NCBI GenBank assembly: GCA_963776055.1
Contig: CAVZLD010000011.1
Location: forward strand, 372,001 to 436,000
DNA length: 64,000 bases
Direction: 5' to 3'
DNA from: CAVZLD01 sp963776055
GTDB lineage: Bacteria; Planctomycetota; Planctomycetia; Pirellulales; Pirellulaceae
A model generated the notes under the pieces. The model saw only the letters and a list, made by a program, of their open reading frames with translations. It ran no database searches and was not told the origin of the DNA. The position numbers and the translations under genes are program-made. Every line of letters begins with the position of its first letter. Positions within the stretch are counted from its first letter, which is position 1. Shown piece after piece: positions 1 to 9,299 of this stretch.

Positions 1-2665
1 GCGAGATCGCGCTGGTCTCGACGGCACCGCTCCAGGGCGTGCCCTGTAATACGGGTGTGATTGTCGGCATGATGTACAAGATGAAGGCGGACGGTACCGC
101 GATTCGCCAGCTCGCATTCGAACAGGACCATACTTACAATCCGACGGTTACGCCCGACGGCCAGATCCTCTACCTTCGCTGGGATTACACAGACACGCCT
201 CACGTATGGAATCGCGTGCTGTTCACAATGAACCCGGACGGCAGCGGGCAAGATGAGTTCTACGGTTCCAATTCCTACTGGCCCAACGCGATTTTTCACG
301 CGCAACCGATCCCCAACGATCCCAGCCGGTTCGTGGGCATCGTCACCGGACATCACGTAGGTCGCGCCGGCGAGATGATTCTGTTTGATCGGTCTCGCGG
401 GCGGTTTGAAACCGAGGGTGCCGTACAGCGGATCTCCAACCGCTTCGGCAAGATCCAGCCGCTGATCGAGGATAAACTGACGCAACACTCGTGGCCTAAG
501 TTTCTGCATCCAATTCCGCTGAGCGAAAAGTATTTCCTTGTCTCGTGCAAACCCACACCGGATTCACTGTGGGGCATCTACCTGGTCGACGTGTTCGATA
601 ACCTGGTTCTGCTTAAGGAAGAAGAAGGTCGCGCTCTGTTGGAACCCGTTCCTCTGCGACCCCGGCGTCGACCTCCCATCATCCCCGATCGAAGTGAACC
701 GGATCGCAACGAGGGAACGGTATTTCTGGCCGACATCTATCACGGTCCCGGGCTCGAGGGGATTCCGCGCGGAACAGTGAAGCGTCTGCGCGTGTTCACC
801 TATCACTTCGCATTCCAGGAACTCGCGGGGATCCAGCACCGAGTCGGTACCGACGGGCCCTGGGAGGTCAAACAGGTCCTCGGAACGGTACCTGTCGAAG
901 CGGATGGTTCGGCCTGCTTCCGCGTACCGGCCAAGACTCCCCTCTCCCTGCAACCACTGGATGCCGAAGGAAAAGCGGTCCAACTGATGCGCAGTTGGCT
1001 CACAGTGATGCCAGGCGAGACGCGCAGTTGTACGGGGTGCCATGAGGATAATCGGGGCGTCCCATTGGCCGCCATCGGTCCAACGATTGCCTCCGGCAAG
1101 GAACCCGAATCGATTACTCCCTGGTATGGACCAACCCGCGGTTTTTCGTTCGCGCGAGAAGTCCAACCGGTTCTGGACAAATACTGTATTGGCTGTCACG
1201 ACGGTTCGCCACGCGATGATGGGACGGAACTATCTGACCTGCGCAACAATTCCGACGTCGTGTGGGCCTACCGGCACGGTGAACCCGACCTGGTCCGCGT
1301 CGAGCACGTGCCGAGGGAAGAACTCATTCGAAAATACTCGGGGCTGTTTTCCACAAGTTATCTGGCCTTGCGCAAGCAGATTCGCGTCGGGGGGTTGGAA
1401 AGCGATCTGCACCTGTTGCCTCCGATGGAGTTTCATGCCGACACATCGCGACTGATCCAAATGCTCATGAAAGGACATCATGGTGTGCAGTTGAATGCGG
1501 AGGCGTGGGATCGTCTCATCACTTGGATCGATCTGAATGCGCCCTGCCACGGCACGTGGAGTGAATTCGCCGGGATTCGTAACGACCAGGCTCGGCTGCG
1601 ATGTGACTTGCAGGCGCTGTATGGCGGAAGAGCTGATGACGGGGAAACGATCGTGCATGGTGATGCACCGTTTGGGGGTGATTTGCAGACGCTGCCGCCG
1701 ACGACGAAGGATGATGCATCACGAGCGCAGATCCGCGCGACGAGCGATGAACACCGGCAGGTCACGTCGCGGCAACAGCCATCCATCGATGCACCACGAT
1801 CGGCGAAGGCGTCGGTCCATCCGCCTGAGAATATGGTGGACCTCCAGTTGGGCCATGGAATTACACTGCGGCTCACAAGACTTCCCACTCGCGCGGACGC
1901 AGCGAATCCGAGGAGCGAAGGGCCGTTGTGGATCGGATGCCACGAAGTCACGAACCGTCAATATGCACAAATCGTGCCTTCGCACGACAGTCGCTTCGAA
2001 CACCGGGGCTCCTGGATTTTCAGCGAGGAGTACCTCGGGTGGCCTCTAAACTCTCCGGACCAGCCTGTCGTTCGCGTGTCGTGGGAAGAGGCCAACTCGT
2101 TCTGCCGGGAACTTTCCGAGCGGACCGGCTGGCGTGTGCGTTTGCCGAGCGAGTTGGAGTGGGAATATGCCTGCCGCGCCGGCTGTTCGACACCGTTCTG
2201 GTTTGGATCGGAATCGTCTGATTACGCCCCCTATGCCAACTTGGCTGACCGCTCCTTGCGGCGACTGGCTACCGAATCGTGGACGCCTCAACCGCCCGAC
2301 CTGGTTGCGCGCGATGATCGGTACAACGATGGATTCCTCGTTACTGCGCCGGTCGGCTCCTTCGCGCGAACCCGTTCGGAATTTATGACATGCACGGCAA
2401 TGTTGCCGAATGGACGCTGGGACAATACGGCGACGAAGCCACTCGAAAACCGGTGCGCGGTGGCTCCTGGCGCGACCTGCCGCAGGACGCACACGCTTCC
2501 ACTCGTTTCGGCTACCGCTCCTACCAGAAGGTATTTCACGTGGGATTCCGCGTCGTCGCCGAGAGAGGTCCCGCAAGTTCATCGGCGGCGACATCCGTCG
2601 AAGAAGCAGCCCCGCCGCCCGCCGAAACGGCCAGCTCCGCTCGACAACGCTCGATGGCCCCGTGA
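1..2665 (+). CDS. HZS_alpha-like / c-type cytochrome / FGE-like fusion protein (5' partial, frameshifted)
   Basis: The reading frame is already open at the left edge (codons from base 3), so the start lies outside the window. The first ~180 visible codons resemble the hydrazine synthase alpha (HZS_alpha/TolB-propeller) domain. Two CxxCH haem-c motifs follow: CTGCH at 1029-1043 and CIGCH at 1185-1199. The C-terminal third is a formylglycine-generating-enzyme-like (SUMF1) domain with GPLWIGCHEVTNRQYA, LPSELEWEYACRAG and, after a frame change, MHGNVAEW and RGGSW. One base seems missing near 2361-2368: homology leaves the first frame and resumes at AAC-CCG (2369) to the stop at 2665. The RGGSW segment lacks the paired cysteines of catalytic FGE, so sulfatase activation is unlikely. 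A role in periplasmic redox chemistry is inferred only. It converges on the next gene with 9 bp between stops. Confidence 0.8.
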
Positions 2666-2674
2666 ATCGGTGGG

Positions 2675-4843
2675 CTACGGCTGAAGGTGCTCCCAGATCG
2701 ACTGAAGTCGGTGCAAGTCCGCGCGGATCAGCCGAGCATTGCCGCCTTCGGCGAAGGCCTTGATCGTCTCGCTCTGCTCGCCTGAATTGCGCGGCGCGGT
2801 GATGTACACTCGCCCTTCGTTGCCACAGACCTCAACGATCGGCCGATCGGCGAGAATCTGGAGATGAATTCGGCCATCGATCGGCTTCAGCGGGGCTTCG
2901 TTCAACTGCTGCGCCTTGGCATCGTACACGACACGGTGTCCACCAAACTCCAACCCCACGCGTTCTGCGTCGCCCAGTTCGAACGATGCATGGAGATCAA
3001 ACAACTCGGCCCGCAGAGGAAGCTCGAAGGCTTGGCCCGGCTCCAGCTGTCGGTTTTCCGCGACGTGGCGCTCGAGGTACAGTTTCTCGATCTCCGGAAT
3101 GGGTTCGGCAAACAGACGGATTCCATCTTCGGTTTTTCGCAATGTCAGTTGATGGGGAAAGGTAAAGGCCTGATTGAACGGCATGTTGGGCATCTCGATT
3201 CGAGCCCAGCCGATCTGGATCCGCCGGCCCTTCGGCGGCTGGCTGAAGGTTTGCGACGCGTAGTACGATCCGTAGTGCACGCGGTGCTTCCCCTCGTGAT
3301 CCGGAGTAAACGTTCTGCCATCGAATTGCCCCAAGGCGTACCGCGCATCCGCCGCGAAAACGACCCAACGCGAGCGTTCCGGGTCACCCGGAACCGGAAG
3401 CTCGAAAATCTCGGGGCACTCAAAGTACCCGGGCAAATGGCTTTGTTCGTCCCAATTCTTCAGGTCAACCGATGTGTAAAATGCAATGTTCTGCTTATGC
3501 GTATCGTGCTCGTCATAGACGGCCATGACCCAGTGGCCCCCCACATTGTGCGCTTCCTCATTCAATACGGTGTCGTTCTCGTCGTACGAGTACCAAATCA
3601 CCTTGGGGTCACGACCGCGATGACGGACGACCGGATTGTGTTCGTACCAGGTGAAGGTTCGACCACGGTCGTTGCTGTAAGCCAACGCTTCTCCCGCGCC
3701 GGTGTCGGTCAGGAAGGCAACGATCACATTCTCGTCACCGGTTTGAAAACCGCCCGTGTTCCGGTAGTCGACCACCGCGCCCCCCGAGAAACAGGCACCG
3801 GAGGCCATCGTCTTCGGAAACAGCACATGGGGCAACTGTTTCCAGTGCACCAGGTCCGGACTGACCGCGTGCGCCCAAGTCATATTGCCCCACTTCCAGC
3901 CCACCGGATTGTGCTGCAGAAAGAGGTGCCACTCCCCGTCGTAGTACACCATGCCGTTCGGATCGTTGTTCCAGCCGACAGCCTGGGAGAAGCGAAACTG
4001 CGGCCGAAGCGGTTCGGAGTACCACTGCGCGGAGCCCGGAACGGTGTCGGCCTGACGGATCAACGCAAAACCCTCTTCCGTCCCGGCAGTCACCTTCACC
4101 CGTGCCGTGGCGCCGCGGTAAGAGTCGATCGTGAAATAGGCGTACCAGTCGACCGTCTCCGGGCTGACGGCCAGTTCGGTGTCGTAGTGTCGGATCGGCT
4201 GCCCGTCAACTTCCAACGTCAACTGCGTCTGCTTCGCACCATTTTGAATCGGAATCACGAGGAACTGCTTGTCGACGGTGAATTCCCATTCTCGAGTTGC
4301 AAATTCGGGGACCTTTGGCTTTTCATCCGTCAGTTGGATTTGGTCCACATTGATGTGGCCCCATCCACCGGTCGCCTCATCCACAATTTGAATCGTCGCC
4401 ATCTTGCCGAGGAACTCGGAAACGTCCCAAACATGCAGCGTCAGTTCTTCGCTGCCACCGGGTTCCGTATTGGGACCGACAGCCGACCGGATCACCTTCT
4501 CGTCCACCAGGAGTTGGATACACGTTTTCTGCACATGACCACCGCCACCTAGCAGAAAGGTCATGTACTTGCGATCGATTCGCAGCGGGGGAGAAGTCAA
4601 TCGACCGGTCGAGCCGTCGCCTTCATAAAAGCTGTTGACCAGCCGCTTTCCCTGATAGCCGGTCACATTCATTTGCCCGGGCAGCTTGCCCTGAGCCGGA
4701 CCGGGCCCGAACGCCGCTCCCTCCACCTGCCAGTCGCCGTAGGTCTCCGATTCGAAGTCCGCCACCAGGATGTCCGGCTCGGCAAAGGACACGGACGATC
4801 CACCCATCAACCACAAAACCGTGCAGCACAGCGCAATTCGCAT
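2675..4843 (-). CDS. Secreted glycoside hydrolase family 32 (levanase/fructanase-like)
   Basis: GH32 enzymes hydrolyse beta-fructofuranosyl bonds in sucrose, levan or inulin. All three signature sites are visible: WNNDPNG (residues 291-297, D294 the nucleophile), RDPK (411-414, transition-state Asp) and ECPEIF (475-480, E475 acid/base). The first ~20 residues form a signal peptide ending near SFA. Residues ~25-270 form a beta-rich N-terminal extension of carbohydrate-binding type, making the 722-residue protein longer than simple invertases. A start at 4843 is preferred over an upstream Met at 4891 because it begins at the signal peptide. Specificity for levan, inulin or sucrose cannot be read from the sequence. 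Confidence 0.93.
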   Translation of the reverse strand: MRIALCCTVLWLMGGSSVSFAEPDILVADFESETYGDWQVEGAAFGPGPAQGKLPGQMNVTGYQGKRLVNSFYEGDGSTGRLTSPPLRIDRKYMTFLLGGGGHVQKTCIQLLVDEKVIRSAVGPNTEPGGSEELTLHVWDVSEFLGKMATIQIVDEATGGWGHINVDQIQLTDEKPKVPEFATREWEFTVDKQFLVIPIQNGAKQTQLTLEVDGQPIRHYDTELAVSPETVDWYAYFTIDSYRGATARVKVTAGTEEGFALIRQADTVPGSAQWYSEPLRPQFRFSQAVGWNNDPNGMVYYDGEWHLFLQHNPVGWKWGNMTWAHAVSPDLVHWKQLPHVLFPKTMASGACFSGGAVVDYRNTGGFQTGDENVIVAFLTDTGAGEALAYSNDRGRTFTWYEHNPVVRHRGRDPKVIWYSYDENDTVLNEEAHNVGGHWVMAVYDEHDTHKQNIAFYTSVDLKNWDEQSHLPGYFECPEIFELPVPGDPERSRWVVFAADARYALGQFDGRTFTPDHEGKHRVHYGSYYASQTFSQPPKGRRIQIGWARIEMPNMPFNQAFTFPHQLTLRKTEDGIRLFAEPIPEIEKLYLERHVAENRQLEPGQAFELPLRAELFDLHASFELGDAERVGLEFGGHRVVYDAKAQQLNEAPLKPIDGRIHLQILADRPIVEVCGNEGRVYITAPRNSGEQSETIKAFAEGGNARLIRADLHRLQSIWEHLQP

Positions 4844-5079
4844 GAAAGCCAACCTTTGACGAGAAGGAACTCCAGCGTCGACGGCGACCACCGGATGCGC
4901 GGATGCCGTCGTCCGGCGATTGCCACTGCGCAGTTCGCCGGTCGGGCTTCCATTGTAAGACTTCGAAAAGGCCGACTCATCCCCCGGCGCTGCACGAATT
5001 CCGGCGGGTTGCGAAATCCGCTCCGCGCGCGAGCAAGCCTCCCATCGATCGCCAACCCTTGGGCGCGTCGGCGGCGGCG

Positions 5080-5109
5080 TTGACTCCTTTTAGCGCATAT
5101 GCGCATAAT
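5080..5109 (+). promoter_or_regulatory. Sigma70-type promoter with a 12-bp palindrome in the spacer
   Basis: TTGACT (5080-5085) and CATAAT (5104-5109) are separated by 18 bp. A perfect palindrome, GCGCATATGCGC, occupies 5093-5104 in the spacer, where a bound dimeric regulator would block RNA polymerase. It points at the methyltransferase gene, whose start lies 87 bp downstream. Confidence 0.6.
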
Positions 5110-5122
5110 GTTTGCAGTCCGA

Positions 5123-5153
5123 AGAGAGGGCGGATCCTTCATCCGCCCTCTCT
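5123..5153 (+). promoter_or_regulatory. Perfect 13-bp GC-rich hairpin in the methyltransferase leader
   Basis: The arms 5123-5135 and 5141-5153 are exact reverse complements around a 5-base loop, CCTTC, followed by TTTG only. It would begin about 7 nt after the predicted transcription start and end 42 nt before the gene. It could be an attenuator or intrinsic terminator, or a 5' stabilising structure; the short T tract argues against strong termination. Confidence 0.6.
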
Positions 5154-5195
5154 TTGCCTGCCAGTCAGCAAGCGTACGACGGGGAGGAATCGGTC

Positions 5196-5939
5196 GTGCC
5201 AACTCGAAGCTTCTCGATTTGTCTCGGCATCCTGGCAACGGTCGCTGTTGTTTTCCCTGCACGGAGTCAGGAGCCGCGTGCGCCGAGTGACATTCGCAGT
5301 GAACAGGCGCTGCCGAGTCGGTATCCGTACGTGGTGCAAGATGTTCTCCAGTACTGTGCGCCGAAACCTGGGTTCTGGGTCGATCTGGGGGCGGGCCGGG
5401 GACAAGTTGCGATTCCGCTGATCGAGGCAACCGGTCATCCGGTGGTGATGCTGGACCCTGATGCTCAGGCGATGCAGCGGGGGTTGAAAATTGCTCGAGA
5501 GAAGAGCCTGGAGGACCGTTTGTTCGCTGTCGTTGGTGTGGCGGAGGAGTTACCCTTTCCGGATGCCAGTGTCGATCTGGTCATCAGCCGTGGTTCGATT
5601 TTCTTTTGGAGCGATCCGGTGCGAGGTTTGCGCGAAGTTGAGCGTGTGCTGCGGCCTGGTGGAAAGGCAATGATTGGCGGAGGAGCCGGCAGCGGCTATC
5701 CGCGAGCGGCAACCAGGGAGCTGATCCGCAGTCGGCAAGAAAAGCTTCGTGGCAGCGAGGCAGACAGGTGGGAGCAATTCGTTGCCCTTCGTCGTCCGGA
5801 GCAAATGCGGCAGTGGGCCGAAGCGGCTGGGCTCGTGGGCTACGAAATCGCCGGCAAGGGCGCACTCTCGGCGGAAGATCCCCGCGTCGGTCAAGGAGTG
5901 TGGCTATGGTTCGGCAAGCCGGAGGAAGACCGCGATTAG
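5196..5939 (+). CDS. Class I SAM-dependent methyltransferase with signal-like N-terminus
   Basis: A 247-residue protein with a Rossmann methyltransferase core: motif I VDLGAGRGQVA, the acidic loop MLDPDA, and EVERVLRPGGKAMIGGG in the motif III/IV region. The substrate is not recognisable. GTG at 5196 is chosen because GGGGAGGA (5181-5188) sits at proper spacing and the protein then starts with a hydrophobic segment (ICLGILATVAVVFPA) before RSQEP, which looks like a signal peptide or anchor. An exported methyltransferase is unusual because its cofactor is cytoplasmic; an N-in membrane anchor or a different true start is possible. It converges on ppc. Confidence 0.8.
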   Translation: MPTRSFSICLGILATVAVVFPARSQEPRAPSDIRSEQALPSRYPYVVQDVLQYCAPKPGFWVDLGAGRGQVAIPLIEATGHPVVMLDPDAQAMQRGLKIAREKSLEDRLFAVVGVAEELPFPDASVDLVISRGSIFFWSDPVRGLREVERVLRPGGKAMIGGGAGSGYPRAATRELIRSRQEKLRGSEADRWEQFVALRRPEQMRQWAEAAGLVGYEIAGKGALSAEDPRVGQGVWLWFGKPEEDRD

Positions 5940-5993
5940 CGCGAATTCCTGGGGAGCGAGTACCGAACGGTTGTCGCGGCGGAAAGCTGCGAT

Positions 5994-8753
5994 CTACCCG
6001 CTGGTCCGCATGCCAGACGCGAGACCGTTGATCGTCAGCCGCATCAAATGTCTCAGCTCTTCCTCTCGGGCAGCATCCGTCGCGGGGCATTCGCCCAGTC
6101 GGCGAAGCAACTCGACTTGAATGAGGTTGAGTGGATCGATGTATCGATTCCGAACTCGAATCGATTCTTGCAGCCACGGGATTCCGTCGAGCAGTTGGTC
6201 TTTGCCGGTCACGGTCAGGAGGCGTTCTTTTGTGCGGAGAAACTCGTCGGCGATCAGCTTAGCGATGGAGCCCGCATGCTGCCCGGTCTCGGCAAGCGCC
6301 GCGTAGAGAGCGGCGATCTCCAGATCGGCTTTGGCCAGAGCGAGTTCCGCGTTGTCGATGGTGGCGCGGAAAAAGGGCCACTCCTGGTACATCGCTTGCA
6401 CCGTTTTCAGCAACTTTGGGTCTGTCTCCTCGGTGGGCAGAGCGGTACCGAGGCCGTACCAGGCGGGGATCAGGCACCGTGACTGCGTCCAGGAGAAGAC
6501 CCAGGGAATCGCTCGCAAATCGCTCAGCTGATGACCGCCCTGCCGGCGGGCCGGGCGAGATCCGATGGGAAGTTGCTCGACCTCGGAAATGGGCGTCGCT
6601 TGACGAAAGAACTCCACAAACCCCGGCTGCTCCACCAGATCTCGGTAGGCTCGGTAGGAGCGATCCGCACATCCCTGCAACAGCTGGTACCATTCCTGTG
6701 GCACGTTGGGGGCCGGAAGCCCGCTGGCGAGCAGCGACGACCAAATCACCTGCTCCAAGTGACGGTGCGCGATCCGCGGATCGTCGTAGCGGTCGGCCAG
6801 CACTTCGCCCTGCTCGGTCAACCGGAGGGAGCCATCGAAGGTTCTGGCCGGCAGCGATCGGATACTGCGTCCCGTCGGTCCGCCACCGCGTCCGAGTGAT
6901 CCGCCGCGTCCGTGAAAGAACGTGAGCCGAACTCCTCTGCGCGCCGCCAGCGCATGCAGATGTTGTTGGGCTTCGTACAACGACCAGCAGGCTGCCAGAT
7001 AGCCGCCGTCCTTTGTGCTGTCGGAGTAGCCGAGCATCACCGTTTGACGGTCGCCCTGGTGTCGCAAGTATTCGCGGTAGACCGGTAACGTGAGCAGGTC
7101 ATCGAGAATCTCGGGCGCTCGATGCAGATCGTCGATCGTCTCGAATAGCGGAATCACCGAAAGCAGTGGGTTGGGACCGTCGGAATCTCCCCCATTATTC
7201 GGGTCGGCATGATGCCACAACCACAGCACGGCGAGAATGTCGCTCGCCGAATGGGTCATACTGACGACGTGGCCGCCGAGCGCCTGCGGGCCCCACCTGG
7301 CTACGATCTTGTGCAGTAAGCGAAACAGCGAAATCGTCTCACGTGCGTCTTCGGAAAGATCTTCCCACAGCGAGTCGAAGTCCATCGATTCTGACAGAGT
7401 CTCGACCAGCCGTCGTTGTCGGTCCTCTTCGGGAAGCTGCGACAAGTCGCCACTGATCTGACTTGCTCGGAGGATTTCATCCATCACGAGTGCGTATTGC
7501 CGCGAATCCTGCCGCACATCCAGGCGCGCAAGATGGAAGCCGAACGTGCGGATCTGGTCGAGCCAGACGGTGACCTCGTCGGCAAGCATTTCGCCGTGGT
7601 CTGCGGAGGCTACCACATCGCGCAGCACACACACGTCGCCATCGAGTTCGGCCGGCGATTCGTACGCTCCCTCGGTATCTTCTCCGTCAAGTCCGTGCCG
7701 CTGCGTTTGTTCGAGCCGCCAGCCAATGACGGCAAGCCAACGGCGACAGATCTCGTCGGGCGGAATCTGATTCACGCGTGGTGGGATCGGTCGCCATTGG
7801 TCGCAAGCCGCCTGAATCCGCCGCTCACACTCACGGTCCATCTCCGTCTGCCGTTTCGATAGACTGAGGGAATCCGACAGTTTCTGCCAGGCTTGCAGGT
7901 GGAATTCGAGAGCCGCTTGGCGAAGCCAAAGAATCGTTTGTTCCGTCACTTCGGCAGTGACATCCGGGTGGCCATCACGGTCGCCGCCAATCCAAGATCC
8001 GAAGGTCACGCAGGGCGGTACCTGGAACACATGATCGGGAAAAGATTTGGACAATGCCTCCCGGATCTCTGCCTGAATCTGCGGCAGCAAATCCCAGAGC
8101 GCCGGTTTAAAAGACAATCCCCGTTTGACCTCCTGCAACACGGTCGGTCGCCAGGGGCGAATGAAGTCGGTCAGCCAAAGCTTCGTAAGCTCGGCGCGGA
8201 TCAACTTGCGATCCCGGTCTCGCTCACTTGCAAGTTGCCCCTCGTGAGCTTCATTGAGCGTCGTGCGAATGCGGCGCAATTTGCTGCGCACGGAACGCCG
8301 TTTCGCCTCCGTCGGGTGAGCGGTGAAGACCAGTTCGATCTTCAGATGATCCAGCAGCTGCTGCACATCCTGGGCGGTCTTGCCGGCAGCCTTCAGTTGC
8401 TGGAACGCCTCCTCGATCGACTCGCCCCGCGAATAGGGATACGTGGCGGCCGCCCGCTGTCGGAGCACACGGATTCGCTGCCGATCCTCGGCGAGATTCG
8501 CGACATCCAAGCTCAGGCTGAAGGCCCGGATCACGACACGCAGGTGGTCCTCATCCAGCGACTGCACCATTTGCCGTAGTTGATCGTCGGCGCCCGGCTG
8601 CCCGTTTCGACGTTGATTGGATAAGTCGTAGAGGACTTCGACGGTTTGGACGACATCCAGACCGGCGATCTCGCAGACGATTCGATGCAGCAGACCGTTC
8701 AGATCGGCGATTTCTTTCTGCAAAGCACAGCTGGGATTCGCTTCCAAAAGCAT
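5994..8753 (-). CDS. ppc: Phosphoenolpyruvate carboxylase
   Basis: Catalyses PEP + bicarbonate to oxaloacetate, the anaplerotic feed to the TCA cycle. The 919-residue length is typical. Visible family motifs include VFTAHPTEAKRR with the catalytic His near residue 146, GYSDSTKDGG, the glycine-rich FHGRGGSLGRGGGPTGR loop, and RAIPWVFSWTQSR. The C-terminus ends MRTSG where many family members end in NTG. AAGGA lies 7 bases before the ATG at 8753. It follows the HPF-like gene by 29 bp on the same strand, so the two are probably co-transcribed. The frame is intact over 2.7 kb. Confidence 0.97.
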   Translation of the reverse strand: MLLEANPSCALQKEIADLNGLLHRIVCEIAGLDVVQTVEVLYDLSNQRRNGQPGADDQLRQMVQSLDEDHLRVVIRAFSLSLDVANLAEDRQRIRVLRQRAAATYPYSRGESIEEAFQQLKAAGKTAQDVQQLLDHLKIELVFTAHPTEAKRRSVRSKLRRIRTTLNEAHEGQLASERDRDRKLIRAELTKLWLTDFIRPWRPTVLQEVKRGLSFKPALWDLLPQIQAEIREALSKSFPDHVFQVPPCVTFGSWIGGDRDGHPDVTAEVTEQTILWLRQAALEFHLQAWQKLSDSLSLSKRQTEMDRECERRIQAACDQWRPIPPRVNQIPPDEICRRWLAVIGWRLEQTQRHGLDGEDTEGAYESPAELDGDVCVLRDVVASADHGEMLADEVTVWLDQIRTFGFHLARLDVRQDSRQYALVMDEILRASQISGDLSQLPEEDRQRRLVETLSESMDFDSLWEDLSEDARETISLFRLLHKIVARWGPQALGGHVVSMTHSASDILAVLWLWHHADPNNGGDSDGPNPLLSVIPLFETIDDLHRAPEILDDLLTLPVYREYLRHQGDRQTVMLGYSDSTKDGGYLAACWSLYEAQQHLHALAARRGVRLTFFHGRGGSLGRGGGPTGRSIRSLPARTFDGSLRLTEQGEVLADRYDDPRIAHRHLEQVIWSSLLASGLPAPNVPQEWYQLLQGCADRSYRAYRDLVEQPGFVEFFRQATPISEVEQLPIGSRPARRQGGHQLSDLRAIPWVFSWTQSRCLIPAWYGLGTALPTEETDPKLLKTVQAMYQEWPFFRATIDNAELALAKADLEIAALYAALAETGQHAGSIAKLIADEFLRTKERLLTVTGKDQLLDGIPWLQESIRVRNRYIDPLNLIQVELLRRLGECPATDAAREEELRHLMRLTINGLASGMRTSG

Positions 8754-8782
8754 AACAGGGTCCTTCGACGGTCCAAAATGAA

Positions 8783-9115
8783 CTAAACGAACGAGGGCCG
8801 ATCGCGATCCAGCGATCGGATCCGTTCGGTCACGCGGGCAACGGCCCGTCCTGCTCGTTCCGCCGTGCGAGCCAGGCAGGCTTCCAGGGATACATCATCG
8901 CAGGTCACGACGACATCGGGCAGCCGCCGCAGCTTGATTGCCATTCGGCATTGTTTGTCGATCCCCCCTCGAGGTCCGTTCTCGTCCGTGATCACCAGGG
9001 TGATGTGCCGGATTCTGGTACCGAACCGAGACAACGCGAATCGGACCCTCCGCTCCGCAAACTCCCGGAGGGACGGTTCCAGCTGGTCTGACCGGTCGAC
9101 GATCGAAATTCGCAT
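8783..9115 (-). CDS. HPF/RaiA-family ribosome-associated protein
   Basis: A 110-residue basic protein of the sigma-54-modulation/ribosome-hibernation family, which binds the 30S subunit and holds idle ribosomes. It has the beta-alpha-beta-beta-beta-alpha length, the N-terminal MRISIVDRS strand, the helix EPSLREFAERRVRFALSRF and a late basic helix ACLARTAERAGRAVARV. There is no C-terminal extension, so it resembles the short form. The start at 9115 has AAGGGG a few bases upstream; a longer version from 9172 adds residues without family similarity. It is the first gene of a likely unit with ppc and is divergent from nhaR. Confidence 0.85.
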   Translation of the reverse strand: MRISIVDRSDQLEPSLREFAERRVRFALSRFGTRIRHITLVITDENGPRGGIDKQCRMAIKLRRLPDVVVTCDDVSLEACLARTAERAGRAVARVTERIRSLDRDRPSFV

Positions 9116-9248
9116 CTCAGTCCCCTTGTACCCATCTCGTAGCGCCGTTCGCCCCGCTTCGCTTTGCTCCAAGCCGTATCCGCCGAAAGCGCAGCGATGG
9201 TTGCCACGCCTCGTTACCCTGTTCTAGGGAGCTGCCCAGCGATATAAA

Positions 9249-9287
9249 ATACAGATATTTCGTTCACTTGATATTCACTTTCTGTAT
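9249..9287. promoter_or_regulatory. Candidate operator between the HPF-like gene and nhaR
   Basis: ATACAGA (9249-9255) and TCTGTAT (9281-9287) form a 7-bp inverted repeat with a 25-bp spacer. Inside it TTCACTT occurs twice as a direct repeat (9263-9269 and 9274-9280, 11 bp apart, one helical turn). The AT-rich block contrasts with the surroundings and sits 12 bp before the nhaR GTG, as expected for LysR-type autoregulation. The binder is inferred. Confidence 0.5.
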
Positions 9288-9299
9288 AGGGCGCGATTT

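Noticed and set aside
2864..4552. 562-codon open frame on the + strand
   Set aside because: It is antisense to the GH32 gene, has no family resemblance and no ribosome site; a by-product of GC-rich codons.
5123..5153. Terminator of the GH32 or an upstream gene
   Set aside because: The neighbouring GH32 gene is transcribed away from it, and no gene ends just upstream, so a leader role fits better.
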